This document shows positions 34,422-41,486 of a stretch of DNA of 64,000 nucleotides, one piece after another. The DNA is taken from positions 1-64,000 of the forward strand of contig JAFRQF010000034.1 of assembly GCA_017428765.1 (NCBI GenBank), read 5' to 3'. The DNA is from Erysipelotrichaceae bacterium (GTDB lineage Bacteria > Bacillota_I > Bacilli_A > Erysipelotrichales > Erysipelotrichaceae). The position numbers and the translations under genes are program-made. Numbering within the stretch: position 1 is the stretch's first letter; the number at the start of each line of letters is the position of its first letter. A model generated the notes under the pieces. It was not told the DNA's origin. It worked only from the letters and a program-made list of their open reading frames with translations, and made no database searches.

Positions 34422-34856
34422 ATGAAAATTGCCATTTCTGCCTGTTTATGCGGCAAAAACGTCAGATATGACGGGTCGAACAAGAAAGATGAGAGGCTTT
34501 TAAAACTCTTAAAAGGTCATGAACTTGTCTTGATCTGCCCGGAAACAAGTGCCGGTTTTCCCATTCCTCACGAACCCCTGGAGATCCTTTCGGGAAAGGT
34601 CTTTACCTCCTCAATGAAAGACGTCACAGATAAGCTTATTCAAGGTTCCTATAAGTGCCTTGCGCAGATCAAAGACTGTGATATGGTCATACTCAAACAG
34701 AAGTCACCTTCCTGCGGCAAGGGAAAGATCTATGACGGCAGCTTTTCGGGAAGACTGATCGAAGGAAACGGTATCTTCACGAAGATGTGCATCGATAACG
34801 GATACAGGGTATTCAGTGAAGAAGACTATGAATGCATCAGAAAAGAACTCGGCTGA
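34422..34856 (+). CDS. DUF523-family protein
   Basis: The 144-residue protein begins MKIAISACLCGKNVRYDG and has LVLICPETSAGFPIPHEP and KQKSPSCGKGKIYDG. These conserved cysteines (about residues 8, 10, 47 and 97) define the DUF523 family. Four cysteines suggest metal or cluster binding, but the function is not established. ATG at 34422 has no Shine-Dalgarno, and TACAAT ends 6 nt upstream. Earlier in-frame codons lie inside the divergent mrp gene, so they are rejected. Confidence 0.8.
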   Translation: MKIAISACLCGKNVRYDGSNKKDERLLKLLKGHELVLICPETSAGFPIPHEPLEILSGKVFTSSMKDVTDKLIQGSYKCLAQIKDCDMVILKQKSPSCGKGKIYDGSFSGRLIEGNGIFTKMCIDNGYRVFSEEDYECIRKELG

Positions 34857-34867
34857 GTTCTTTTTAT
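34842..34867 (+). terminator. Intrinsic terminator of the DUF523 gene
   Basis: AAAGAACTC and GAGTTCTTT pair around GGCT and five Ts follow. The stem contains the stop codon. Confidence 0.8.
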
Positions 34868-35613
34868 TCGAACAGATTGTCGGAATCTTCTTCCTTGTTG
34901 TATTCCGGTAAGTCGGGCAGCTCATTGAGCGTATACAGCTTGAAAGAATCCATGAATTCTTCGGTAACTTCGTATAAGATCGGTCTGCCGACAGCTTCCG
35001 AACGGCCGGCTTCCCTGATCAGATTGCGGGCCTGCAGCTTACGTAACATGACATCAGCGGATACGCCCCTGAGTTCCTCGATCTCGACCCTGGTGATCGG
35101 CTGCTTGTAAGCGATGATCGCCAGTGTTTCAAGAGCGGCTTGCGAGAGGGTGTTCTGCTTGGAAGCGCCGAACAGTTCCTGGGCATAAGGATAGACCGCT
35201 TTCTTGGAGATGAACTTATAGACCGAACCGTAACAGACCAGTTCGATGCCGAACAGTTCGCTGGCATATTTCTCCTGGATGTTTTCCAGGATGATCCTGG
35301 TATCTTCCAGAGACTTGCCGATGGCGAGCGCCAGCTGTTCAAGTCTGGCTCCGTCTTCCCCGACGATATACAGAAGTCCTTCTACGATCGCTTCCGGATT
35401 ATCCGGCTGTTTCACATTTTCCGCATGGGAAAAGATGTCTTCTTCCGGTTCCTGAACTTCTTCCGCATCTTCTTTCGAAGCCTCAGGATCCGTTTCTTCC
35501 GAATTTTCTTCCGCTGTCTGATCTTCGATCACATTTTCTTCAGAAACATCAGAAGATACTTCTTCTTCCGTCTCTTCTTTCGGATCTATCTCATAATTTT
35601 TTTCTTCATTCAT
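34864..35613 (-). CDS. scpB: ScpB segregation and condensation protein with acidic N-terminal tail
   Basis: The 249-residue protein has two winged-helix domains from residue about 75, with SQAALETLAIIAYKQPITRVEI near 155 and the GRPILYEVT signature near 215. It binds ScpA and SMC to form the condensin complex. Its N-terminal 70 residues are strongly acidic (runs of Glu and Asp, few hydrophobics), whereas most ScpB proteins are about 190 residues and lack this tail. ATG at 35613 is preferred because GAGGTAGCAACA precedes it. It overlaps the scpA stop by 8 bp. Confidence 0.9.
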   Translation of the reverse strand: MNEEKNYEIDPKEETEEEVSSDVSEENVIEDQTAEENSEETDPEASKEDAEEVQEPEEDIFSHAENVKQPDNPEAIVEGLLYIVGEDGARLEQLALAIGKSLEDTRIILENIQEKYASELFGIELVCYGSVYKFISKKAVYPYAQELFGASKQNTLSQAALETLAIIAYKQPITRVEIEELRGVSADVMLRKLQARNLIREAGRSEAVGRPILYEVTEEFMDSFKLYTLNELPDLPEYNKEEDSDNLFE

Positions 35614-36337
35614 TGTTGCTACCTCTGCTGAACCAGATGTTTTCACTTTCATCGACGCTGAACGTCAGATAGTGATCCTTTGCCATGTCAAGGATGGCGA
35701 TAAAGGTGATGACATACTCGTGGATATTGTCACAATCCTCAAGCAGCGTTTCAAAACTGAAGGTATCGGGCAGATCTTTCAGCCTTGCCTTGATCTGTAA
35801 GATCCTGTCTTCCGTGGAAAGTTCCTTCTGCGTGAACTTGATATCCAAAGGCCTGGAAAGCTGCAGTCTGCGTAAGACCTTGTTCATGGCCTTGAGCAGA
35901 TCATAAGGATCGCCCTCGATCTTCTGATCGTTCTCATTGGAGAGCCTGACGACTTCCTCGAACGAGACCGGTTTTGACAGCTGGTCCTGTCTCTCCACGA
36001 AAGAATCATATAAGGTATGGGAGACTTCCTTGAACTTCTGATATTCCAGAAGTCTTCTGACCAGTTTGTCCTTAGGATCTTCGAGGTCTTCCTCCTGTTC
36101 GTCTTCCTTTTTCGGAAGCAGCTTCTTCGACTTGTATTCGATCAAAGTCGCCAGTTCGACCAGATACTCGCTTTCGATCTCCAGATGGAGCTCTTTCATC
36201 GCGTGAAGATATTCGATGTACTGCTGTGTCAGTACTGACATGTCCAGATCAAAAATATCCAGCTGCTGTTCATGGATCAGATGCAGCATCAGATCTAAAG
36301 GACCTTCAAATTTCAGTGTTTCGACCTCAAAACCCAT
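35606..36337 (-). CDS. scpA: ScpA segregation and condensation protein (kleisin)
   Basis: The 243-residue protein begins MGFEVETLKFEGPLDLMLHLI, the kleisin N-terminus, and ends in a winged-helix region. It bridges SMC heads together with ScpB in chromosome segregation. ATG at 36337 follows a TATAAT extended -10 by 7 nt. A GAGGTG purine run sits only 2 nt before ATG, too close to act as a Shine-Dalgarno, so leaderless initiation is likely. scpA-scpB form one operon. Confidence 0.93.
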   Translation of the reverse strand: MGFEVETLKFEGPLDLMLHLIHEQQLDIFDLDMSVLTQQYIEYLHAMKELHLEIESEYLVELATLIEYKSKKLLPKKEDEQEEDLEDPKDKLVRRLLEYQKFKEVSHTLYDSFVERQDQLSKPVSFEEVVRLSNENDQKIEGDPYDLLKAMNKVLRRLQLSRPLDIKFTQKELSTEDRILQIKARLKDLPDTFSFETLLEDCDNIHEYVITFIAILDMAKDHYLTFSVDESENIWFSRGSNNE

Positions 36338-36344
36338 ACACCTC

Positions 36345-36353
36345 ATTATAGCA
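36345..36353 (-). promoter_or_regulatory. scpA extended -10 promoter, seven bases before ATG
   Basis: TGCTATAAT on the minus strand is a consensus extended -10. Seven bases separate its end from the start codon. Confidence 0.65.
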
Positions 36354-36387
36354 TCAAAATATGCTATTATTGACTTGAGGTTGGATT

Positions 36388-36534
36388 ATGGAAACGGACA
36401 GATCACGCGGTCATCCGGCTGCCGATCTGAAAAACAGTGCCTTGAAGCATCCAAAGGAAAAAGGCCATGATCCGTTTCGTATCAAGAGGCTTCCTTCTCT
36501 GACAGAGAAAGACATAAAGGACATATCGCCATGA
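36388..36534 (+). CDS. 48-residue basic small protein
   Basis: An ATG with GAGG 7 nt upstream opens a 48-codon frame that ends 20 nt before a strong terminator. The product is basic (many Lys, Arg and His) and has no TM or cysteine. It lies in the divergent gap between scpA and the SIS gene, a self-contained unit with ribosome binding site and terminator. No family is recognised. It may be a genuine small protein or a leader controlling the SIS gene. Conservation must decide. Confidence 0.45.
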   Translation: METDRSRGHPAADLKNSALKHPKEKGHDPFRIKRLPSLTEKDIKDISP

Positions 36535-36554
36535 TCCTGTGGATCTTAGAGCAG

Positions 36555-36581
36555 ATGAGATCCCTGAGGATCTCATTTTTT
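36555..36581 (+). terminator. Terminator between the 48-residue ORF and the SIS gene
   Basis: ATGAGATCC and GGATCTCAT pair around CTGA and are followed by six Ts. It lies just before the Shine-Dalgarno of the SIS gene, so it could work as a leader attenuator. Confidence 0.75.
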
Positions 36582-36596
36582 CAAGGAGGACATACA

Positions 36597-37712
36597 ATGG
36601 AAAAAACGATGCTCGACTATATCAAAGAGACTCCGGATGTATTGAACGGCATCATCGATCATTCTTACGAGTACACGAAAGATCTCGTCACTTTTTATCA
36701 CGATAAGCATTGCGAAGGGATCATACTGATCGCATCAGGTTCTTCCTATAACGGCTGCCTGATGGCAAAGCCGTTCTTAAAGCACATCCTGGGCATCGAA
36801 GTATCTCTTTATACCCCTTTCTCTTTCCTTCATCATGAACTGCCGTTTGTAAAAAACGAGCTCCTCTTAGGTGTCTCGCAATCCGGCTGTTCGACGAATA
36901 CGCTGGAAGCTCTCAAAGCCTTGAAAGAAAAAGGCCTTCCGTGTGCCTGCCTGACCGGCAGAGATGACTGCGATGCCAGAGACATCGCCGATCTTACCGT
37001 CAACTGGCGGGTCGGTGAGGAAAAAGTCGGCTTCGTCACCAAAGGCGTAAGCTCCCTTGCCTGTTTCCTGATGTGCTTCGCCCTCGAACTCGGAAAGACC
37101 CTTGGCAAAGTGAGCGATGAGAAATACGCTCATGGCAAGAAGCAGCTGAAAAAGACCCAGCAGATACAGCCGGAAATGCTTGAAAAGACGATCGAAGTCT
37201 TCGAAGAAAACAAAGAACTCTTCAAAGGACCGAAACGCGTGATCCTCTTATCTTCCGGACCGGGCTATGGCACAGCTTGCGAAGGAGCACTTAAGATCGC
37301 GGAAACTTCCTGCATCGATGCCTTTGCCTATGAAGCGGAAGAATTCCTGCACGGACCGATCTATCCAAGCAGCGAAGACGATCTCTTCCTTGTCATCGAC
37401 AACAGCGATGCTTCCTCATCCGCCAGGATCGTCGATATCGCCCTCGCCTTGCAGGATATCTCTGAAAGAGTCTTCCTATTAAGCAACGACGAACGTTTCC
37501 CGCAGGAAAGAAGATTCTCCCTGTCAGATACGACCTGTCAGCATACATCCGTCTTATATAAGCTGACCTGCTTGCAGGCACTGTCCTATTTCATGACGAT
37601 GCAAAGCAATCGCTTTGAACCCAAGGAGTGCGTCAAGCGTTTCAAACGGGCCAATAAGGTCGCCAGCAAGTCCCGCGAAGGGCTCTACCTGGATCTTCAG
37701 AAGATCAAATGA
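36597..37712 (+). CDS. SIS-domain protein, fructosamine deglycase or GlmS-like isomerase half
   Basis: The 371-residue protein has two SIS domains: ILIASGSSYNGCLMAKP near residue 40 and VILLSSGPGYGTACEGALKI near 215. The FLHGPIYPSSEDDLFLV segment lies near 250. This is the double-SIS layout of the GlmS C-terminal half and of FrlB-type fructosamine-6-phosphate deglycases. There is no glutaminase domain. AAGGAGGACATACA precedes ATG. Amine-sugar phosphate handling is likely, but the substrate cannot be chosen from sequence. No PTS or kinase is adjacent. Confidence 0.82.
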   Translation: MEKTMLDYIKETPDVLNGIIDHSYEYTKDLVTFYHDKHCEGIILIASGSSYNGCLMAKPFLKHILGIEVSLYTPFSFLHHELPFVKNELLLGVSQSGCSTNTLEALKALKEKGLPCACLTGRDDCDARDIADLTVNWRVGEEKVGFVTKGVSSLACFLMCFALELGKTLGKVSDEKYAHGKKQLKKTQQIQPEMLEKTIEVFEENKELFKGPKRVILLSSGPGYGTACEGALKIAETSCIDAFAYEAEEFLHGPIYPSSEDDLFLVIDNSDASSSARIVDIALALQDISERVFLLSNDERFPQERRFSLSDTTCQHTSVLYKLTCLQALSYFMTMQSNRFEPKECVKRFKRANKVASKSREGLYLDLQKIK

Positions 37713-37731
37713 GCGAAATGCTCATTTTTTC
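37707..37731 (+). terminator. Intrinsic terminator of the SIS gene
   Basis: AAATGAGC pairs with GCTCATTT and six Ts follow, overlapping the stop codon. Confidence 0.8.
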
Positions 37732-37772
37732 TTTCTTCCGGTCGGGTTGAAAAAAATCTGCAGCCGTAAGTA

Positions 37773-37801
37773 TTGCACAAAGCGTTTTTTTATGTTATTA
37801 T
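37773..37801 (+). promoter_or_regulatory. Promoter of the four-tRNA array
   Basis: TTGCAC and TATTAT are separated by 17 bp. The array starts 44 nt downstream. Confidence 0.65.
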
Positions 37802-37844
37802 TTCTAAGCGTTCACAAGTTGGGTGGGCGTAGTTATTAGCCTGT

Positions 37845-37929
37845 GGAGAGGTAGCGAAGTGGCTAAACGCGGCTGACTGTAAATCAGCTCTCTACGAGTT
37901 CGACAGTTCGAATCTGCCCCTCTCCACCA
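37845..37929 (+). tRNA. tRNA-Tyr (anticodon GTA)
   Basis: The acceptor stem is GGAGAGG with CCTCTCC, the anticodon loop is CTGTAAA, a long variable arm is present as in tyrosine tRNAs, and CCA is encoded. Confidence 0.95.
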
Positions 37930-37932
37930 CTT

Positions 37933-38008
37933 TGGGATGTAGCCAAGTGGTAAGGCAACAGACTTTGACTCTGTCATCTCGCTGGTTCGATCCCAGCCAT
38001 CCCAGCCA
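37933..38008 (+). tRNA. tRNA-Gln (anticodon TTG)
   Basis: The acceptor stem is TGGGATG with CATCCCA, the anticodon loop is CTTTGAC, and CCA is encoded. It follows tRNA-Tyr after 3 nt. Confidence 0.95.
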
Positions 38009-38015
38009 AAATCAT

Positions 38016-38091
38016 GACTCGGTAGCTCAGGCGGTAGAGCATCTGACTTTTAATCAGAGGGTCCCGGGTTCGATTCCCGGTCGAGTCACCA
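38016..38091 (+). tRNA. tRNA-Lys (anticodon TTT)
   Basis: The acceptor stem is GACTCGG with TCGAGTC (one G-U pair), the anticodon loop is CTTTTAA, the T loop is TTCGATT and CCA is encoded. Confidence 0.95.
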
Positions 38092-38097
38092 CTGAAT

Positions 38098-38171
38098 GCA
38101 GGTGTAGTTCAATGGTAGAACTTCAGCCCTCCAAGCTGAATACGTGGGTTCGATTCCCATCACCTGCTCCA
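38098..38171 (+). tRNA. tRNA-Gly (anticodon TCC)
   Basis: The acceptor stem is GCAGGTG with CACCTGC, the anticodon loop is CCTCCAA, and CCA is encoded after discriminator T. It is the last tRNA of the array. Confidence 0.95.
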
Positions 38172-38187
38172 TCGCAAACATAGATCC

Positions 38188-38211
38188 CCGCTGTTGAAGC
38201 GGTTTTTTTTA
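38188..38211 (+). terminator. Terminator of the tRNA array
   Basis: CCGCT pairs with AGCGG around GTTGA and eight Ts follow. Confidence 0.85.
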
Positions 38212-38215
38212 TTGT

Positions 38216-38494
38216 TCAGCTGTCAAAGACGGTCATCGAATCGATCTCATCTTCAAATCTTTCTTTCCAGTCTTCATAAACTTTTGATCCTTCAAATACA
38301 GGCAAAGATGCTTTCTTCATACGGATGCGGATCATCATGTCATATCTGTCTTTGAGGCGATACGAAGAAAGAAAGACATCGACCTTCTTGATCCCTTCGA
38401 TACGCAAAGCCTCCTGCAATACCGCAGTCATCTCTTCCCGCATCTGCTTTGCCTTTGTGCCGTCTTTCAGCCTGATGATCATATAATGTTCCAT
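38216..38494 (-). CDS. Small alpha/beta-barrel (Dabb-like) protein
   Basis: The 92-residue protein has the size and alternating strand/helix pattern of stress-responsive Dabb ferredoxin-like barrel proteins. It opens with a hydrophobic strand (YMIIRL), has a central KVDVFLSSYRLKDRYDMMIRI segment, and a C-terminal helix. The match is weak and no catalytic residue is evident. AGGGG precedes ATG loosely. The gene converges on the tRNA array and is probably monocistronic. Confidence 0.55.
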   Translation of the reverse strand: MEHYMIIRLKDGTKAKQMREEMTAVLQEALRIEGIKKVDVFLSSYRLKDRYDMMIRIRMKKASLPVFEGSKVYEDWKERFEDEIDSMTVFDS

Positions 38495-38508
38495 ATTTCT
38501 GCCCCTAT

Positions 38509-38542
38509 TTGAACCTAAACTTCCCGTTTCCTATACTATAAT
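38509..38542 (+). promoter_or_regulatory. Promoter of the GH25 lysozyme gene
   Basis: TTGAAC (38509-38514) is 17 bp from TATACT (38532-38537). An overlapping TATAAT (38537-38542) ends 8 nt before ATG. In either case the leader would be about 0-7 nt and there is no Shine-Dalgarno. Confidence 0.6.
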
Positions 38543-38550
38543 AATCTCAT

Positions 38551-39381
38551 ATGAAGAAAAACAAGATCCGCAGGCTTGAGATGCTCGTCGCTGCCCTGTT
38601 TATCGTTTTTGCCCTGCTGATAATGATCGGAAGACTGTTTCGAAAGGAAGAACCGATCGAAGAAAACACGGAAGAAGTGAGCGAACCGACGATCGATTAT
38701 TCCAAGATCGACGTCATCTCCGGCAAGTACTATTACGAAGATGAAAACTTCTCCAGCAGTTTTGGCATCGATGTCTCGGAATTTCAGGATGAGATCGACT
38801 GGAAGAAAGTAAAGGAAGACGGTGTGGAATTCGTCTATCTGCGCATCGGCAGACGCGGTGCCACGACCGGTCTGATCTATGAAGACAGCAAGTTCGCCGT
38901 CAATTATGAAGACGCGAAAGAAAACGGACTGAAACTGGGTGTCTATTTCTTCTCGCAGGCAAAAGACGAAAAGGAAGCTCTGGAAGAAGCCGCCTGGGTC
39001 AGGGAACACCTCAAAGGAAAGGAAGTGGATCTGCCGGTCGTCTACGATTGCGAAGAAGTCATACTGGAAGATGAACCGAGCCGTCTGGAAGGCGTGGAGA
39101 AGGAACAGCTTACCGCCAACACCATCGCCTTTCTGGAAGATATGAAAAAAAGCGGGTATGACGTCATGGTCTATACCTACTTATACTGGGCGGATACCTT
39201 TTATGATATGGAACAGATCGCAAGATACCCGATCTGGTTTGCGCAATACGATACGGAAGCTCCGAAACTGGAATGGCCGGTAAGCATCTGGCAATACTCC
39301 AATCAGGGAACGATCAACGGGATCAAGGAACCTACCGATCTCAACATCATGTTCATACGAAAGAATGATCGATCTGAATGA
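38551..39381 (+). CDS. Membrane-anchored GH25 lysozyme
   Basis: The 276-residue protein has an N-terminal TM anchor (about 8-28), a charged linker, then a GH25 barrel from residue about 70. It begins FGIDVSEFQDEIDWKKVKEDG and has the acidic active site in YDCEEV near residue 166. These enzymes cut the beta-1,4 MurNAc-GlcNAc bond in peptidoglycan. The 29 bp overlap with the convergent CDF gene at the 3' end is small. Lack of an exported-signal cleavage site suggests it stays anchored on the outer face of the membrane. Confidence 0.88.
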   Translation: MKKNKIRRLEMLVAALFIVFALLIMIGRLFRKEEPIEENTEEVSEPTIDYSKIDVISGKYYYEDENFSSSFGIDVSEFQDEIDWKKVKEDGVEFVYLRIGRRGATTGLIYEDSKFAVNYEDAKENGLKLGVYFFSQAKDEKEALEEAAWVREHLKGKEVDLPVVYDCEEVILEDEPSRLEGVEKEQLTANTIAFLEDMKKSGYDVMVYTYLYWADTFYDMEQIARYPIWFAQYDTEAPKLEWPVSIWQYSNQGTINGIKEPTDLNIMFIRKNDRSE

Positions 39382-40519
39382 CACAGCGATAGGAACTGTC
39401 GATCTCCGATACTTTATCGGAGATCTCTTTTTTTAAGAGCTCATGGCTGATCCTGTCATCGGAAGGAAGCAGGACATCGAAGACCAGGTTGCAGTGGCTG
39501 GGTCCTTTGACGACACGGAAATCATGGATATTGTAGTCCTTGTTTATCGATGTGACGATCTGTTTTACGATCTTCTTCAAAGAAGCGGTCTCTTCATCCT
39601 TCGTATCGACCGGATCCATGTGGATTGTCGTCAGGATCTTGTATCGGTTCAATATCTCAAGTTCGATGTTGTCGATCAGATCATGTGTCTCCATGATCGG
39701 TTTTGAGGCATCGACCTCGGCATGTAAGGACATGAAACGGTGGCTTGGTCCGTAGTCGTGCAGGATCAGATCATGGATCCCCAGGATCCCCTCATGCGCG
39801 CAGATATCCTTTTCGATCGCGGTGATCTCTTCTTTGTCTGGTGCCTTGCCTAAGATCGTATCGAGAACATTGCGGAAGATCTCGATGCCGGCCTTTACGA
39901 CAAGAAGTGATACGACAAGGCCGACATAGGCATCGATATTGACATCCGTGAGACGGTAGATGATCAAAGAAAAGACGGTCGAAAGCGTCATGAAAGAATC
40001 GTTGAAGGAATCGGCAGCCGCCGCTTTCAGAGTTTCCGAAGAGATCCTTTCTCCCGCCTTCCTGTTGATATACGCCATAAACAGTTTCAGACCCACCGAA
40101 CACAATAAGACGAAGATGCCGATATAGGAGAAGCTGATCGCCTGCGGCTTGAGGATCTTTTCAACGGATTCTCTGACGGAACTGAAACCGGCCAGCAGGA
40201 TCAGGAAAGAGACGATCATGCCGGAAACATATTCCATTCGGCCGTGACCGTACGGATGGTCGGAATCCGGATGTTTTCCGGACAGCGCAAAGCCGAAATA
40301 GGAAGCCAGGTTGGAACCGACATCCGAAAGGTTGTTCAAGGCATCGGCACGGATGGAGACCGAGTTGCTTAAAAAGGAGACGATGAGCTTGAAGATCACC
40401 ATCAGGATATTGCAGAAGATGGAGAACACGGAAAAGAAAGTACCGTATCTTTCCCGCACTTTTTCATCTTCGATGTTTTCATGGTCTTTGATGAAGGCCT
40501 TGCAAAGCAGTTCAAACAT
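39353..40519 (-). CDS. Cation diffusion facilitator transporter
   Basis: The 388-residue protein has six predicted helices in residues about 25-220 with the metal-site motifs ADALNNLSDVGSNLA and HPYGHGRMEYVSG, and a C-terminal cytoplasmic domain from about 230. A further C-terminal region (about 290-385) is longer than in typical 300-residue CDF proteins. It exports divalent cations (Zn, Mn or Fe) by H+ antiport. ATG 40519 is chosen because TATAAT ends 7 nt upstream and the earlier frame overlaps the divergent methyltransferase. It is a leaderless candidate. Confidence 0.9.
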   Translation of the reverse strand: MFELLCKAFIKDHENIEDEKVRERYGTFFSVFSIFCNILMVIFKLIVSFLSNSVSIRADALNNLSDVGSNLASYFGFALSGKHPDSDHPYGHGRMEYVSGMIVSFLILLAGFSSVRESVEKILKPQAISFSYIGIFVLLCSVGLKLFMAYINRKAGERISSETLKAAAADSFNDSFMTLSTVFSLIIYRLTDVNIDAYVGLVVSLLVVKAGIEIFRNVLDTILGKAPDKEEITAIEKDICAHEGILGIHDLILHDYGPSHRFMSLHAEVDASKPIMETHDLIDNIELEILNRYKILTTIHMDPVDTKDEETASLKKIVKQIVTSINKDYNIHDFRVVKGPSHCNLVFDVLLPSDDRISHELLKKEISDKVSEIDSSYRCVIQIDHSFV

Positions 40520-40526
40520 TATCTCT

Positions 40527-40551
40527 ATTATAATTCCAAAGATCATATAAT
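40527..40551. promoter_or_regulatory. Divergent -10 elements of the CDF and methyltransferase genes
   Basis: TATAAT occurs on the minus strand at 40532-40527 and on the plus strand at 40546-40551, 13 bp apart. Each ends 6-7 nt before its own start codon. No matched -35 is clear for either. Two polymerases could not occupy both at once. Confidence 0.6.
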
Positions 40552-40557
40552 GGATAC

Positions 40558-41325
40558 ATGGACGAATTAAAAACAAAGCTGACCGCCTTCTACAACAAGT
40601 TCAACGAAGACAAACGCCTGGAGACGAGACATGGCCGGGTGGAATTTCTGACTTCGATGAAATACATTCATGAATACCTGAGACCCGGTGATAAGATCGT
40701 CGATATCGGTGCCGGACCCGGCAAGTATTCCCTGGCATTGAAGAAAGAAGGCTATGATGTCACGGCCGTCGAGCTCACCAGACCCAACATCGGCAAACTG
40801 CGTTCCAAAGATAAGGAATTGAAGATCGTAGAAGCCAATGCGGTCGATCTTTCGATGTTTGAAGATGACACCTTCGATGTTGCCATCCTTTTCGGCCCGA
40901 TGTATCACATCTATGATCCCGCCGACCGTATCCGGGCACTCAAAGAAGCCAAGCGCATCTGCAAAAGAGAGATCTTCGTCACCTATATTATGAACGAATA
41001 TGCGATCATCGAATATGCCTTCAAAGACAACAATTATCTGTCCGTCAAAGACAGGATCGATGAAGATTTCAAGATCAAAGATCCCGATGCCCTATTCGTC
41101 CATTCCCGCATCGAAGAGATCGATGAACTCAACAAAGTCTGCGGTCTGAAGCTGATCCGCCGTTTTGCCTCGGATGGTCCGACCGATTACATGCGAAGTT
41201 ACATCAATGCAATGGATGATGAGACATTCCAAGCGTATCTTGCTTTTCATCAGAAGACCTGCGAAAGAAAAGAACTGCTCGGGGCAAGTTCTCACATCGT
41301 AGATATCCTCATAAAAGAAGACTGA
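40558..41325 (+). CDS. Class I SAM-dependent methyltransferase
   Basis: The 255-residue protein has the Rossmann motif IVDIGAGPGKYSLALKKEG near residue 47 and VAILFGPMYHIYDPADRI near 115. It methylates an unknown small or large substrate; the motifs place it with the broad class I group. The ATG is 6 nt after a TATAAT hexamer and has no Shine-Dalgarno. A terminator follows, so it is monocistronic. Confidence 0.85.
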   Translation: MDELKTKLTAFYNKFNEDKRLETRHGRVEFLTSMKYIHEYLRPGDKIVDIGAGPGKYSLALKKEGYDVTAVELTRPNIGKLRSKDKELKIVEANAVDLSMFEDDTFDVAILFGPMYHIYDPADRIRALKEAKRICKREIFVTYIMNEYAIIEYAFKDNNYLSVKDRIDEDFKIKDPDALFVHSRIEEIDELNKVCGLKLIRRFASDGPTDYMRSYINAMDDETFQAYLAFHQKTCERKELLGASSHIVDILIKED

Positions 41326-41352
41326 CACGGTTACAAAAACCGTGTTTTTGTT
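41326..41352 (+). terminator. Intrinsic terminator of the methyltransferase gene
   Basis: ACACGGTT pairs with AACCGTGT around ACAAA, and five Ts follow, just after the stop. Confidence 0.85.
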
Positions 41353-41381
41353 TGATTATTTTCATTTTCTGATCAAAAACT

Positions 41382-41410
41382 TTCAGAAAATTTTTTCTTA
41401 TGCATATAAT
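41382..41410 (+). promoter_or_regulatory. Candidate promoter of the FGGY kinase gene
   Basis: TTCAGA and TATAAT are separated by 17 bp. The leader to the start codon would be about 70 nt and includes an AAAGGGGG ribosome binding site. Confidence 0.45.
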
Positions 41411-41486
41411 TGAGTATCAGACATCCGTTTTCGGACCTCATCTTGTAAGCTCAGATCATCAAAAAACGTTTTCGAAAGGGGGCAGC

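Noticed and set aside
41455-41475. Possible catabolite-repression (cre) palindrome AAAACGTTTTC before the FGGY kinase
   Set aside because: It lacks the conserved TG...CA ends of a cre site, so there is not enough to call it.
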